Positions 26,513-36,104 are shown, counted from the first letter of the stretch. The stretch: 64,000 nucleotides of DNA from Acrocarpospora macrocephala (GCF_009687865.1 NZ_BLAE01000011.1:146774-210773), one strand, 5' to 3'. Made by a program: numbers and translations. Notes: generated by a model not told the origin, from the letters alone.

Positions 26513-29050
26513 GTGGAACTTTCAGGTGGCGCGGCCTATTCGACTCCGGACCGGCAACCAGAGATCTGGGAACGCGTCCCCCCGCGCAATCCGCACTTCA
26601 CCGGCCGCGAGGCTCTCCTAATGGAGCTGCGGGACGGAATCACCGAGGTCACGGCGGTCGTCCCGGAGGCGCAGCCGCAGGCCCTGCAGGGGCAGGGCGG
26701 CGTGGGCAAGACCCAGCTGGCGATCGAATACGCGTGGCGGTACCGCCGCCACTACGACGTCGTCTACTGGGTCCCGGCCGAGCAGCGTGAGCTGGTCCCG
26801 GCCTCGATGGCCGCGCTGGCGCCGCGTCTCGGGCTGCCGCCGGGCATCGGCATGGGCGTGGAGGAGACCGCGGCGTCGGTCAAACGGGCGCTGGAGCGCG
26901 GCGAGCCGTACCGGCGCTGGCTGGTGATCTTCGACAACGCGAACCAGCCGACCGATCTGGAGGACTACATCCCGCGCGGCCCGGGCCACGTGCTGATCAC
27001 CTCCAGGAACACACTGTGGACCAGCCACGGCACCACGCTCCACGTGAGCGTCTTCGACCGGGACGAGAGCGTGACATTCCTGAGGAGGCGGGTGCGGCGG
27101 GAGATCAATGACGAGCTGGCCGACACCCTGGCCGAGAAGCTCGGGGACTTGCCGTTGGCGCTCGAGCAGGCGGGGGCGCTCATGTTCGAGACGGCCATGT
27201 CCATCGACGAGTACATCGAACTGCTGGACGAGCAGACCACCCGGCTGATGGCGCTCAACAAGGCCGAGGCTTACCCGCAGTCCATGGCGGCGGCGTGGGG
27301 GCTGTCCGTGCACGAATTACGGCGGAGGCTGCCAGAGGCGATCGAGGTGCTGCGCTGCTGCGCGTTCTTCGGCCCAGAGCCGATCCCGCGGGACGTTTTC
27401 CGGCGCGGCACCATGGCCGACACCCCGCGCCTCGCCCCCATCCTGGCGGATCCGCTGATGCTCACCAAGGCGCTCAGCGTGCTCGGCCGGTACGCCCTCG
27501 CCAAGATCGACTCGGCCACCCGGACGATCACGGTGCACCGGCTGATCCAGACCCTGCTGCGGGAGGAGCTCACCGAGGCCGAACAGCACGACATCCGGCA
27601 TGAGGTGCACCTGCTGCTGGCGCACAGCGCGCCCACAGACGCCGAGGACAACAACAACTGGAAGAGCTTCGAGGAGCTCGTCCCGCACATCGTGCACTCC
27701 AGGCTGGCCGAGTGCCAGCTGCCGAACGTCCGCGAGTTCGCGCTCAACACCGTCCGCTACCTCTACCTGGCGGGCAACTACCATCTGGCCCGCACCTTCG
27801 TGGAGGAGTTCATCGCCCGGTGGACCGAGCGGGACGGCGCCCAGCATGCCGACGTGCTGGTGGCCCGCAAGCATCTCGGCAACATCCTGCGCGGCCTGGG
27901 CATGTACGCGGCCGCGTACGAGAACGACCACGAGACCCTCGACCAGATGCGCGCCGTGCTCGGCCGCGACCACCCCGAGACGCTGTGGGCGACCAACAGC
28001 TACGGCAGCACGCTCCGCGCGAGGGGAGAGTTCCACCGGGCCCGCGAGCTGGACGAGGACCTGCTGATCAGCTACCAGGCGACCCGGCCCCCCGAGGAGG
28101 CCAACGTGTTCCGGGCCCGCCACAACCTGGCCATCGACTACTTGCTGGCGAGCGACTACTTCCGGGCCCGCGACCTGCTGCAGTCGCTGCTGCGCGACCT
28201 CAGCACAGCTCAGCGCGGGGTAGGCCCGCGCCAGGTGCTCCGCGCCTACAGCGCCCTGTCTCGCGCGGTACGGCTCTGCGGCGACTACGGGATGGCCTGC
28301 GAGCTCGCCCAGGACGCGTTCGACTACGGCAAGCACCAGCTGTCGCTGGACCACCACCAGACGCTGCTGGCGGCCACGGACCTGTCGATCGCGAAGCGCC
28401 GCAGAGGCGACCTGTACGACGCGCTTGAACTGGCGGAGGACACGCACACCCGGCTCCGGCGGCAGTTCGGCGAACTCCACCCGGACACCATGGCGGCGGC
28501 GATCAGCCTGTCCAACGCCTACCGCATGGTGGGCAATCTGGACAAGGCGTTCGCGCTCGCCCTGGAGACGGTGCCCCGCTACCCGATGGTGTACGACGAG
28601 GACCACCCGTTCACGCACGCCTGCAACGGCAACCTCGCCATCCTGTACCGGCTGCGCGGCGAGGCGGAGACGGCCAGGAGGCTGAACGAAACGGCGGTCG
28701 ACGCCCTGGTGAATCGGCTCGGCTGGCCGCACGACTACACCCTCACCTGCGCCGTGAACCTGCAGTCCGACCTGGCCGCGCTGGGCGCGGCCGAGGAGGC
28801 CCGCCGGTACGGCGACGAGGTCCTGGCCCGGCTCCGTGATTTCTTCGGCGAAGACCACGTCATGACGCTGGCATGCGCGTCCAACCTGGCGCTCGACCTA
28901 CGCGCCGCCGGCGCGGCGGAGGAAGCCGACCGGCTGATCGAGGACACCCTGGCCCGCTACCCGGCGCAGGACGGCGTGGAGCACCCGGACGCGGTGCTCG
29001 CGGCTCGCGGCGTCCGGATGAACTGCGACTTCGACCCGCAGCCGATCTGA
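26513..29050 (+). CDS. NB-ARC/TPR protein, FxsT-like without ParA and TIR modules
   Basis: The 845-residue protein aligns by eye with the second half of FxsT. It has R-N-P-H-F-T-G-R-E before the NTPase, Walker A G-Q-G-G-V-G-K-T at 60-67, Walker B W-L-V-I-F-D-N-A, and L-P-L-A-L-E-Q-A-G-A. Kinesin-light-chain-type TPRs run from about 400 to the end. It finishes D-F-D-P-Q-P-I against D-L-E-P-Q-P-I in FxsT, so it is a paralogue lacking about 490 N-terminal residues. GTG 26513 is preferred, with GGAGG at ideal spacing; ATG 26486 is the alternative. No RiPP precursor is adjacent. Confidence 0.87.
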   Translation: MELSGGAAYSTPDRQPEIWERVPPRNPHFTGREALLMELRDGITEVTAVVPEAQPQALQGQGGVGKTQLAIEYAWRYRRHYDVVYWVPAEQRELVPASMAALAPRLGLPPGIGMGVEETAASVKRALERGEPYRRWLVIFDNANQPTDLEDYIPRGPGHVLITSRNTLWTSHGTTLHVSVFDRDESVTFLRRRVRREINDELADTLAEKLGDLPLALEQAGALMFETAMSIDEYIELLDEQTTRLMALNKAEAYPQSMAAAWGLSVHELRRRLPEAIEVLRCCAFFGPEPIPRDVFRRGTMADTPRLAPILADPLMLTKALSVLGRYALAKIDSATRTITVHRLIQTLLREELTEAEQHDIRHEVHLLLAHSAPTDAEDNNNWKSFEELVPHIVHSRLAECQLPNVREFALNTVRYLYLAGNYHLARTFVEEFIARWTERDGAQHADVLVARKHLGNILRGLGMYAAAYENDHETLDQMRAVLGRDHPETLWATNSYGSTLRARGEFHRARELDEDLLISYQATRPPEEANVFRARHNLAIDYLLASDYFRARDLLQSLLRDLSTAQRGVGPRQVLRAYSALSRAVRLCGDYGMACELAQDAFDYGKHQLSLDHHQTLLAATDLSIAKRRRGDLYDALELAEDTHTRLRRQFGELHPDTMAAAISLSNAYRMVGNLDKAFALALETVPRYPMVYDEDHPFTHACNGNLAILYRLRGEAETARRLNETAVDALVNRLGWPHDYTLTCAVNLQSDLAALGAAEEARRYGDEVLARLRDFFGEDHVMTLACASNLALDLRAAGAAEEADRLIEDTLARYPAQDGVEHPDAVLAARGVRMNCDFDPQPI

Positions 29051-29519
29051 CCGGCCAGCTGCCCATGTCTCGACTGCCAAGCTTCGGGGTGGCGGCCGAC
29101 GGCTCCCCCACAGATCGCCACGGCACTAGGCATTCGCACCGCTGTCACCCATTTAGTGCGCATATTGACCAAATTGCGGTGCAATAGCCGGACAAGGTTG
29201 ACTACGGCAGCAGAACCGATGGCCTGCGCCTGCTCGAGATCCTGTGATGGGGTGAAACTGCCCCATCACAATGGATTGGCGGCTATGCTTCATTTCCTTA
29301 GGTGATCCCAGTCACGCGAGAACCGTCTAAACGAACCCGGCATGCGGGTATCTCGCCATGCACGGACCTTGCATCGGGCAGCTAGCTATCGTCACACCGA
29401 TTCCTAGCCGTGATTCATTGCCAAGTAGGCCGATGAGTATGAACTATGCGCCGAGCCGCTGCAAAAGCGCGACCTAACGCCGCTTCCACGATATCCGAGA
29501 TCATTATTCGGAGAAGAAA
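29051..29519. other. Intergenic region between NB-ARC/TPR and MFS genes
   Basis: These 469 bp contain no supported gene. They hold one strong hairpin (29244-29269) and a relatively AT-rich stretch from about 29270 to 29519, where the promoter of the MFS gene is expected. GGAG at 29510-29513 precedes the MFS start. Confidence 0.55.
29244..29269 (+). terminator. Hairpin downstream of the NB-ARC/TPR gene
   Basis: There is a perfect 9-bp stem GTGATGGGG / CCCCATCAC with an 8-nt loop, 194 bp after the NB-ARC/TPR stop. No T-run follows, which is common for actinomycete terminators. A role as a leader structure for the MFS gene is also possible. Confidence 0.5.
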
Positions 29520-30833
29520 GTGAAGAAATCCAGACGCGCCAATTCCGTTCGAAGACGACGAGCGGAGATGCGCCTCCGGCGGGTGCAGTTCAGGCTTGCG
29601 GCCTGCAGCATCGCGGCATCCACGCTCGGGGCACGGGCCATCGGGATCACCTACCCGCTGCTGGCCTTGTCGATCACGAAGTCACCGGTGATCCTGGGGC
29701 TGGTGACGTTCGCGCTCACCGTGCCCGGCCTGCTGTTCTATCTACCGGCCGGCGTGCTCGCCGACCGGGCCGATCCTCGTGTGATCATGCAGTTCACCGA
29801 GTTCGGGCGCGCAATGGCCATCGGGAGCCTGGGAGTCGCCATAGCGATCGAGCAGGTCACGATCGCGCACATCATCGTGGTCGCGTTCATCGAAGGGGCG
29901 CTCTGCGTCACCTACTCGCTTGCCGAAACCACCCTACTGTCCACCCTCATATCGAGGGAGAACGCACCGGCGCGACTCTCCGCCAGCGAGATCTGCGTAC
30001 ATATCGCGGCGATGGCCGGTCGGCCGCTCGGCGGAATGCTATTCGACCTGGGCCGGCTACCGGCATTCATACTGAACACTGGTGTTTTCCTGCTGTCCGC
30101 GAGGTTCCTTTCCGGAACAGCGAAAGCCCCACGCAACAAAAGGCCTGCAAAACTGAAGCAGACAGAGCGGCGCGCGTCAAAGCCGTCCATGGGCTCTTTG
30201 CTCGCCGAGATGGCCAGCGGATTCCGCGAATTATTCGGCCACCCGTTCCTGCGCCAAGCCATGCTGGTCACCGCCGCCGGAAATCTGGCCATTAATGCGA
30301 TTATTATGATTTTCATGGTGAATTCGGCCGGGCTTTCGCCGATCCTGGTGGGATGCGTCCTGGCGGCCGGCGGCATCGGCGGCGTCATCGGATCCACTCT
30401 CTCCCGGCTGCCCTCGCTGCGGGGGTTGATCAAACCGGCTGCGAGCACACTGAACATACACATGTGGATCTGGGTGCTGGCGCTGCTCATCGCGACCCGA
30501 GGGGAGCCGCTCTCCTACGCCGTCGCCACGCTCATCACGGGATGCGCGGGCGGGCTGCTGAACGTGTCGATCAGGACGTATGAGATCCGTCACGTGGACC
30601 GGCGGAAACTGGCCCGCGTGGGCGGCGTCTTCCGGCTGATGTCCCATAGCGCGGTCTGCCTGGCGGCTCCGCTCGGCGGGCTGCTGGCGTCCTGGCTCAC
30701 CGCACAGGAGGCCATTGAGGTGGTGTTCACACTCTTCGCGACCTCAACCATGGCCATGAGCTTGGGCGAGGCGTGGCGGAGGCTGGCTGAACTCGAACGC
30801 CAAATGAACGAGACCGGGCGGCCAGGCGAGTGA
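29520..30833 (+). CDS. MFS transporter (MFS_3/EntS-like exporter)
   Basis: The 437-residue integral membrane protein has about 12 helices. The cytoplasmic loop A-D-R-A-D-P-R after helix 2 is the MFS motif A, and there is a basic central loop around 200-225 (K-A-P-R-N-K-R-P-A-K). The fold group includes siderophore and small-molecule exporters. The start is GTG 29520 with GGAG six bases upstream. Codon use is slightly more AT-tolerant than in the neighbours. It lies downstream of the RiPP/STAND block, and nothing shows that it exports the FxSxx product. Confidence 0.85.
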   Translation: MKKSRRANSVRRRRAEMRLRRVQFRLAACSIAASTLGARAIGITYPLLALSITKSPVILGLVTFALTVPGLLFYLPAGVLADRADPRVIMQFTEFGRAMAIGSLGVAIAIEQVTIAHIIVVAFIEGALCVTYSLAETTLLSTLISRENAPARLSASEICVHIAAMAGRPLGGMLFDLGRLPAFILNTGVFLLSARFLSGTAKAPRNKRPAKLKQTERRASKPSMGSLLAEMASGFRELFGHPFLRQAMLVTAAGNLAINAIIMIFMVNSAGLSPILVGCVLAAGGIGGVIGSTLSRLPSLRGLIKPAASTLNIHMWIWVLALLIATRGEPLSYAVATLITGCAGGLLNVSIRTYEIRHVDRRKLARVGGVFRLMSHSAVCLAAPLGGLLASWLTAQEAIEVVFTLFATSTMAMSLGEAWRRLAELERQMNETGRPGE

Positions 30834-30980
30834 TCAACCGTGGCAGGCGCGAGCCGAGGGAGCGCGCTTGTGCCCGGCGCCGCTCAGGTGGGTGCTCGGC
30901 TCGCCGGCGGAGTCGATCTGAGCTGAGCGGTCAGGCTTGCGACGTGCTGTGGTGGTGTGGTGACCTGAGCGAGGCTGCTG

Positions 30981-31871
30981 GTGGGATTTGGAGGTCGGGT
31001 GCGGTTTGGGGTGCCTCCTGGGCGGCAGGTGCGGGTCGCGGCGGGGTTGTCGCTGGCGGCGGCGGGGGTGCTTGTCGCGGGGGCGTTCGTGAACTCGCGG
31101 GCGGTCAGGGAGGTGGCGGCGCCGCAGGTGGAGCGGTCGCGGGAGTTGCGGGAGGTGGAGGTCGCGGATCTGTCGCGGGGGGACGCGGCGCGGTGGGTGG
31201 GGGCTCAGGTGCGGGGGATCGTGGGGTGTGATCCGCCGATGTGCGCGGAGCTGGCGGGGGCGGGGGTGGATCCGGGGACGCTGCTGCCGTTGCGGAGTGC
31301 GGACGATGAAATCATCAACGCCGATGTGGTGGTGGTGACCCCGGCGGTGCGGGCGATGTTCGGGGCGGGGCTGGATCCGGTGCTCGCGCCGGGGGCGCTG
31401 GCGCGGGTGGCGGAGATCGAGGTCCGGCGGGTGACGCCGGAGGGGGTGCGGCGGTTCGCGCGGGATCTGGAGCGGGACGCGGCGGATCGGCGCAGGGCGG
31501 GGCGGGAGCTGCTCGGGCATCCGCGGCTGGCGGCGGCGCCGGATGCGACCCGGCAGCTGGCGGCGGGCGAGGTGGACGCGCGGCTGCTGAGCGCGCTGGC
31601 CGCGATCGCGGCCACGCACCGGCTGTACGTGCGGGCGTTCGGGGACGCGGGCGCCGACCCGGGAGTCCCCCTGCGAAGTGTGGAAATCAGCTCAATCGAC
31701 GGCCACAAGCCCTCCAAAACCAAGATTTCGGGAATTATCCGGTTTTTGGATGCGCAGCAATCACGATTTCATCCCATCGAGGTCAAACTGGCTCAGCCGA
31801 GTGACGCAGCGTCCACAATCCTGCGCATCCGGTATTCCGCACCGAGCCCGACGGGCTCCCTCTCCTCCTGA
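30981..31871 (+). CDS. Membrane-anchored protein of unknown function
   Basis: The product of about 296 residues has a short basic N-terminus, one membrane helix at about 18-38 (V-A-A-G-L-S-L-A-A-A-G-V-L-V-A-G-A-F) and an extracytoplasmic remainder. Within that I see C-D-P-P-M-C near residue 80, a possible disulphide, and a helical Arg-rich stretch (150-195). I do not recognise the family. The start GTG 30981 has only a weak GAGG. It precedes the DUF4397/sortase pair by 21 bp on the same strand and may be cotranscribed with it. Strong GC3 bias supports coding. Confidence 0.65.
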   Translation: MGFGGRVRFGVPPGRQVRVAAGLSLAAAGVLVAGAFVNSRAVREVAAPQVERSRELREVEVADLSRGDAARWVGAQVRGIVGCDPPMCAELAGAGVDPGTLLPLRSADDEIINADVVVVTPAVRAMFGAGLDPVLAPGALARVAEIEVRRVTPEGVRRFARDLERDAADRRRAGRELLGHPRLAAAPDATRQLAAGEVDARLLSALAAIAATHRLYVRAFGDAGADPGVPLRSVEISSIDGHKPSKTKISGIIRFLDAQQSRFHPIEVKLAQPSDAASTILRIRYSAPSPTGSLSS

Positions 31872-31892
31872 CCTCCCAGGGAGCTGGCCTCC

Positions 31893-32705
31893 ATGATCTT
31901 TTCGCGTATCGCCGTTCTTGTCGCCTTCGTCCTCGCGGTCGCCGCGCCCGCGCAGGCGCGGACGGCCGCCGTCGGGCACGTACGGCTCGCGCACCTGTCC
32001 CCCGACACCCCGGCCGTGGACGTCTACCTCTACCCGTTCGGCGGCAGCACGCCGAAGCTGGTGCTCGAGGCGGTGCCGTACGGGGGCGTCTCGCCGTACC
32101 AGAATCTGAACGCGGGGCAGTACACGGTGGCGATGCGCCCGGCGGGGGCGGGGGCCACGACGCCGCCGGTGTTGTCGGCGAACGTGCGGGTGGCCGGGGG
32201 CAACGCGTACACGGTGGCGGGGATGGGCCCCTATCAGAGCATCCGGCTGCAGGTGCTGCCGGACTCGATGGAGCTGCCGTCGGGCAAGGCGGGGCTGCGG
32301 GTGATCGCGGCGTCGCTGAAGGAGCGCACGCTGAAGGTGACGGCGGGCGGCGCGGTGTTCGAGGAGAGCCTGAAGTTCGCGGACACGCCGGACTACCGGC
32401 CGGTGGACGCCGAGACCCAGAAGATCACGGCGGCCGCTGGCGCGATGTCGGCGAGCGCGAAGGTGGCGCTCGCGCCGGGCAGCACGAACACGGTCGTGGT
32501 CCTGGACGGCAAGAGCGGTCTGGACCTGCTGAGCCTGCGCGACGCGGCCGCGCCCGGCGTGATCCCGAGAGGCGCGGTGGACACCGGCCTCGGCGGCCTC
32601 GCCAAGAGCGGCGGCAGTCCGGACGGCGTGCTGGCCGCGATCGCGCTCGCCGGGATCGCGCTGGCCGCCGCGCTCGTCGTCCTGCGCCGCCGCCGCGCCA
32701 GCTGA
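31893..32705 (+). CDS. DUF4397-domain surface protein
   Basis: The 270-residue protein has a signal peptide (about 1-22, ending A-Q-A-R), then the DUF4397 pattern: V-R-L-A-H-L-S-P-D-T-P-A-V-D-V-Y-L and V-P-Y-G-G-V-S-P-Y. A C-terminal membrane helix (about 245-264) is followed by R-R-R-R. That end resembles a wall-sorting signal, but no clear LPxTG is present. It sits 1 bp before a class F sortase gene, a recurrent actinobacterial pair, so the sortase may process or attach it. The ATG has AGGGAG upstream. Confidence 0.85.
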   Translation: MIFSRIAVLVAFVLAVAAPAQARTAAVGHVRLAHLSPDTPAVDVYLYPFGGSTPKLVLEAVPYGGVSPYQNLNAGQYTVAMRPAGAGATTPPVLSANVRVAGGNAYTVAGMGPYQSIRLQVLPDSMELPSGKAGLRVIAASLKERTLKVTAGGAVFEESLKFADTPDYRPVDAETQKITAAAGAMSASAKVALAPGSTNTVVVLDGKSGLDLLSLRDAAAPGVIPRGAVDTGLGGLAKSGGSPDGVLAAIALAGIALAAALVVLRRRRAS

Positions 32706-32706
32706 G

Positions 32707-33291
32707 ATGCGGCGCGCCCTGGCCGTCGCCCTGCTGGTGACGGGGTGTGGCACGGCGGACCCGCCCCCCGCGCCGCCGGCCGCACCGGTTCCGGTTCCGG
32801 GCTGGTCGGCCGTCCAGGGCCAGACCGCGATCGTCTCCCCGCCGGTACGGCACGCGGAACCGGTCGCCGTCTCGGTGCCCGCCATCGACGTCCGAAGCAA
32901 GCTGGAACGGCTCGCCCTGGACGCCCACGGCGTCATGATCGCGCCGATCGAGCCCGCCGTCGCCGGGTGGTACGCGGCGGGCGTGCGCCCCGGCGACCCG
33001 GGCCCCGCCGTGATCGCCGGGCACCTGGACAGCCGGACGGGCCCGGCGGTCTTCGCCGACCTGGGGAAACTCAGACGCGGCGACGCCATCCACATCGAAC
33101 TCGCGGACGGAACCAGGGTCCGGTTCCTGATCGACGACGTCCGCGCCTATCCGAAGGACGAGTTCCCCACCGAGGCCGTCTACGGCCCCACCCACGACGC
33201 CCAGCTGCGCCTGATCACCTGCGGCGGAACCTTCGACCAGGCCCGCCGACACTACGCCGACAACGTGATCGCCTTCGCCTCGCTCGGCTAG
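32707..33291 (+). CDS. Class F sortase
   Basis: The 194-residue transpeptidase has catalytic H107 (I-A-G-H-L-D-S), C173 (L-I-T-C-G-G) and R181 (Q-A-R-R-H-Y), which fits class F sortases that join surface proteins to peptidoglycan or pili. The N-terminus V-T-G-C with C14 looks like a lipobox, so it may be a lipoprotein rather than a membrane-helix sortase. The start is 1 bp after the DUF4397 stop. Its end overlaps the convergent kinase gene by 4 bp. Confidence 0.9.
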   Translation: MRRALAVALLVTGCGTADPPPAPPAAPVPVPGWSAVQGQTAIVSPPVRHAEPVAVSVPAIDVRSKLERLALDAHGVMIAPIEPAVAGWYAAGVRPGDPGPAVIAGHLDSRTGPAVFADLGKLRRGDAIHIELADGTRVRFLIDDVRAYPKDEFPTEAVYGPTHDAQLRLITCGGTFDQARRHYADNVIAFASLG

Positions 33292-35183
33292 AGCCGCCAG
33301 GTGCGCACGGTCCCGTCCCGGCTGCCCGCCAGCAGCAGCGGCAGCCCGTCCACCTCGGTGACCGCCACCGAGGTGACCCAGCCGCCGGGACCGGCCAGCG
33401 GCCGACCGACCGGCTGTCCCGAGATGAGGTCCCAGACCCGGACCTGGCCGTCCCAGCTGCCGGTGACGGCCACCGGCCGCCGGTCCAGCACGGTGGTGGC
33501 GACGGCGCTGATCCGGTCGGTGTGCCCCGGATACGGCTCGCCCACGGCCGCGCCCGTTTCGAGATCGTGCACCCGCAGCGTGTTGTCCGCGGCGCCGGAC
33601 ACCACGACCGGGCGCCCGCCGACCACGGCCAGGGCGAGCCGCGAGCCCGGCGCGGCGAAAGGCGTGCCCACCGGCTGGCCCGTGACCGCGTCCCAGACGC
33701 GCACGGTCCCGTCGAGGGCGGCGGTGACGATGACCTGGCGCCCGCCGAGCTCGGCCGTGGCCACGTCGGACGCGCCGCCGCCCAGCGCCAGCAGCGGCCG
33801 GCCGGTGGCCAGGTCGAGCACGCGCACGGCGCGCTGCCCGGCGGCGACCAGGACGGGCTGGCCCTCCCGGCTGGTCATGGCAAGGGCGAGCACGTCGCCC
33901 TTGGCCGCGCCGAAGGGGAGCGCGCGCCCGGTGGCCAGGTCGGAGAGCCAGAGGCCGGTGCCGTACCCGCCGCAGATCAGGACCTGGCGGCCGTCCAGGT
34001 CGCCGAGGGCGAGGGCGGAGACGGTGAGCGCGTCGACGTGGCGGGCGGGCCCGGCCGACGCGCCGGTCCGCACGTCGGAGACGCGGATCGTGCCGTCGCG
34101 TCCGGCCGAGACCACCACCGGGCGGGTCCCGAGGGTGGCGGTGGCCAGGGCGAGGACCTCGCTGGTGTGGCCCTTGAAGGGGGTGCCGAGGGGCTGGCCG
34201 AAGAGCGGGCCCACGGGGGGCAGGCTCATCGGCGCGGCCTGGACGGCGGCCGGGACGACCGCCGGAGGGCGCGGCCAGAGCGGGACGGCGACGGCCACCC
34301 CGGCGGCGGCCACGGCGGCGGTCGCGCCGAGCGCCCAGCGAGGGAAGGAGCGGGTCCGCGGCTGGGCGGTTTCGTCCTTGGCGTGGACGAGCGTCATCAG
34401 CAGCTGGGCGGCGGTGGGCCGGGCCGCGGGGTCCTTGGCCAGGCAGGCGAGCAGCACGCCGCGCAGCCGGGCGGGCACGCCGGTCAGGTCGGGTTCGCGG
34501 TGCATGATGCGGTTCATCACGGCCGGGATGGAGTCGTTGCCGAAGGCGGGGCGGCCGGTGGCGGCGAAGCTGAGGGTGACCGCCCAGCTGAACACGTCCG
34601 AGGGCGGCCCGGGGCGGCGGCCCGCGAGCTGTTCCGGCGACATGTAGGCGGGGCTGCCCTGCACCCGGCTGGCCTCGGTCCCGGCGGCGTCCACGACCTG
34701 CGCGATGCCGAAGTCGATCACCCGGGGGCCGTCCGCGCCGAGCAGCACGTTGGCGGGCTTGAAGTCGCGGTGCACGATCCCGGCCCGGTGCACGGCGGCC
34801 AGCGCGGCGGCGGTGCCGACCGCGAGCCGGTCCAGCGCGCCCGGGTCGCGCGGGCCCTCCCGGCGGACGAGCGCGTCCAGCGACTCGCCGGCCACGAATT
34901 CGCTCACGATGTACGGCCTGGCGTGGGTGATATCCGCGTCGATCACGCGCGCGGTGCAGAATGCGGCCACCCGGCGGGCCGCGGCCACCTCGTTGAAGAA
35001 ACGCCGCTCCGCGTCGTCGCGCTCGAAGAACCGGGCGTGCAGGACTTTCACCGCGACCGGTTCCCCGGTGGACGTCTCCCCGTAGTAGACCGTGCCCTGC
35101 CCGCCCTCGCCGATGAGCCCGCTGAGCCGGTAGTCCCCCAGGACCTCGGGATCGCCCGGCCGCAACGGACGGGGCAGCGGCAT
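33288..35183 (-). CDS. Serine/threonine protein kinase with C-terminal beta-propeller
   Basis: The 631-residue membrane kinase has a catalytic lysine K46 in V-A-V-K-V-L, the catalytic loop V-H-R-D-F-K-P-A-N with D140, and metal-binding D157 in I-D-F-G. The kinase domain spans about 17-265. A membrane helix at about 298-318 follows a basic juxtamembrane stretch. Outside the cell there are about seven WD40-like blades (repeats of D-G-T-I-R-V / D-G-T-V-R-V-W and V-T-G-Q-P-V-G). It may read an extracellular signal; the ligand is unknown. The start ATG 35183 has GGAGG 5 bases upstream. Upstream in-frame codons are shadow. Confidence 0.9.
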   Translation of the reverse strand: MPLPRPLRPGDPEVLGDYRLSGLIGEGGQGTVYYGETSTGEPVAVKVLHARFFERDDAERRFFNEVAAARRVAAFCTARVIDADITHARPYIVSEFVAGESLDALVRREGPRDPGALDRLAVGTAAALAAVHRAGIVHRDFKPANVLLGADGPRVIDFGIAQVVDAAGTEASRVQGSPAYMSPEQLAGRRPGPPSDVFSWAVTLSFAATGRPAFGNDSIPAVMNRIMHREPDLTGVPARLRGVLLACLAKDPAARPTAAQLLMTLVHAKDETAQPRTRSFPRWALGATAAVAAAGVAVAVPLWPRPPAVVPAAVQAAPMSLPPVGPLFGQPLGTPFKGHTSEVLALATATLGTRPVVVSAGRDGTIRVSDVRTGASAGPARHVDALTVSALALGDLDGRQVLICGGYGTGLWLSDLATGRALPFGAAKGDVLALAMTSREGQPVLVAAGQRAVRVLDLATGRPLLALGGGASDVATAELGGRQVIVTAALDGTVRVWDAVTGQPVGTPFAAPGSRLALAVVGGRPVVVSGAADNTLRVHDLETGAAVGEPYPGHTDRISAVATTVLDRRPVAVTGSWDGQVRVWDLISGQPVGRPLAGPGGWVTSVAVTEVDGLPLLLAGSRDGTVRTWRL

Positions 35184-35276
35184 GGCGACCTCCACGGGCG
35201 GGCGACGAGCACGACGATAGGCCAAACGGCCAGTTCCGGAAACCGGCGGAAGAACGCGTGAACTATTCTCTTCGCC

Positions 35277-36101
35277 GTGCCGGTTAGGAAAGGGCAGTTG
35301 CCACCCGAGATACGCGAGCTCTTCGCCGACGACGGCGAAGGGCGGTCGCTGGGCGTGGAGCTGCCCGAAGGCGCGGCGGTCTGGCCCGACCCGAACTTCG
35401 AGCGGCGGCGCGAGCACCGGCGCCCGGCGTTCTGGCTGAGCGACGACCCGGTCTCGGGCGAGCTGTGGGCGCGGCTGCGCGCCGAGCATCCGGTGTCGGG
35501 GCTGTGGCCGCTGCTGCTGGAGGAGTCGGTGCAGCCCTGGTCGATCGGGCAGATCGCGCCGGACACCGCGGCCGAGATCGACAACTTCCGGGCCGGGGAC
35601 TTCATGGACGAGGTGTGGGCCGACTGGGTGGAGCAGGCCGACAAGGACCAGATCGGCAACCTGGAGCCGTTCGGCCCGGTCTCCCCCGGCCTGGCCGAGC
35701 CCGGCACGCTGGTGGCCGAGCCCGGCGTGGTGGCCGACTGGTACGCGCGCGTCCTGTCCCGCAACGGCACGCCGCTCGGCCTGGTGGCGGCGGACCGGGG
35801 CGCGGACGCGCTGGCGGTGATGGGCTGGCAGGGCGCGATCAACCACAACGAGTGGACGGTCCCGCTGGCGGCGGTGCTGCGCAGCTGGGAGGAGCGTTTC
35901 GGGGTGCGGGTGGTGGGCGCGGGCTTCAACACCCTGGAACTCAGCGTGGCCGCCCCGCCGGCCTCCGGGCTGCACGCGCTGCACGTGGCGGCGGAGCACT
36001 GGACGTTCTGCCCGGACAGCATCATCCAGGGCCCGGGCACGCTGGAGGACTACGCGGAGCAGATCCGGGGCAAGCACGCCTGGTCGTTCTGGTGGGACTG
36101 A
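35277..36101 (+). CDS. DUF4253-domain protein
   Basis: The 274-residue cytoplasmic protein has the DUF4253 pattern in its second half: M-G-W-Q-G-A-I-N-H-N, L-R-S-W-E-E-R-F-G-V-R-V-V-G, then A-A-E-H-W-T-F-C-P-D and the W-S-F-W-W-D end. The family has no known activity. The start is GTG 35277. It is transcribed away from the kinase gene across a 93-bp divergent gap and ends at a strong hairpin shared with the glucanase gene. Confidence 0.83.
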   Translation: MPVRKGQLPPEIRELFADDGEGRSLGVELPEGAAVWPDPNFERRREHRRPAFWLSDDPVSGELWARLRAEHPVSGLWPLLLEESVQPWSIGQIAPDTAAEIDNFRAGDFMDEVWADWVEQADKDQIGNLEPFGPVSPGLAEPGTLVAEPGVVADWYARVLSRNGTPLGLVAADRGADALAVMGWQGAINHNEWTVPLAAVLRSWEERFGVRVVGAGFNTLELSVAAPPASGLHALHVAAEHWTFCPDSIIQGPGTLEDYAEQIRGKHAWSFWWD

Positions 36102-36104
36102 CGG

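Noticed and set aside
30834-31619. Long minus-strand frame rich in Arg, Pro and His
   Set aside because: It is the antisense shadow of the GC3-biased gene at 30981; composition is typical of shadow frames.
33288-36077. A 929-codon frame extending the Ser/Thr kinase upstream
   Set aside because: The kinase N-terminus and a GGAGG site fix the start at 35183; upstream codons are antisense to the DUF4253 gene.
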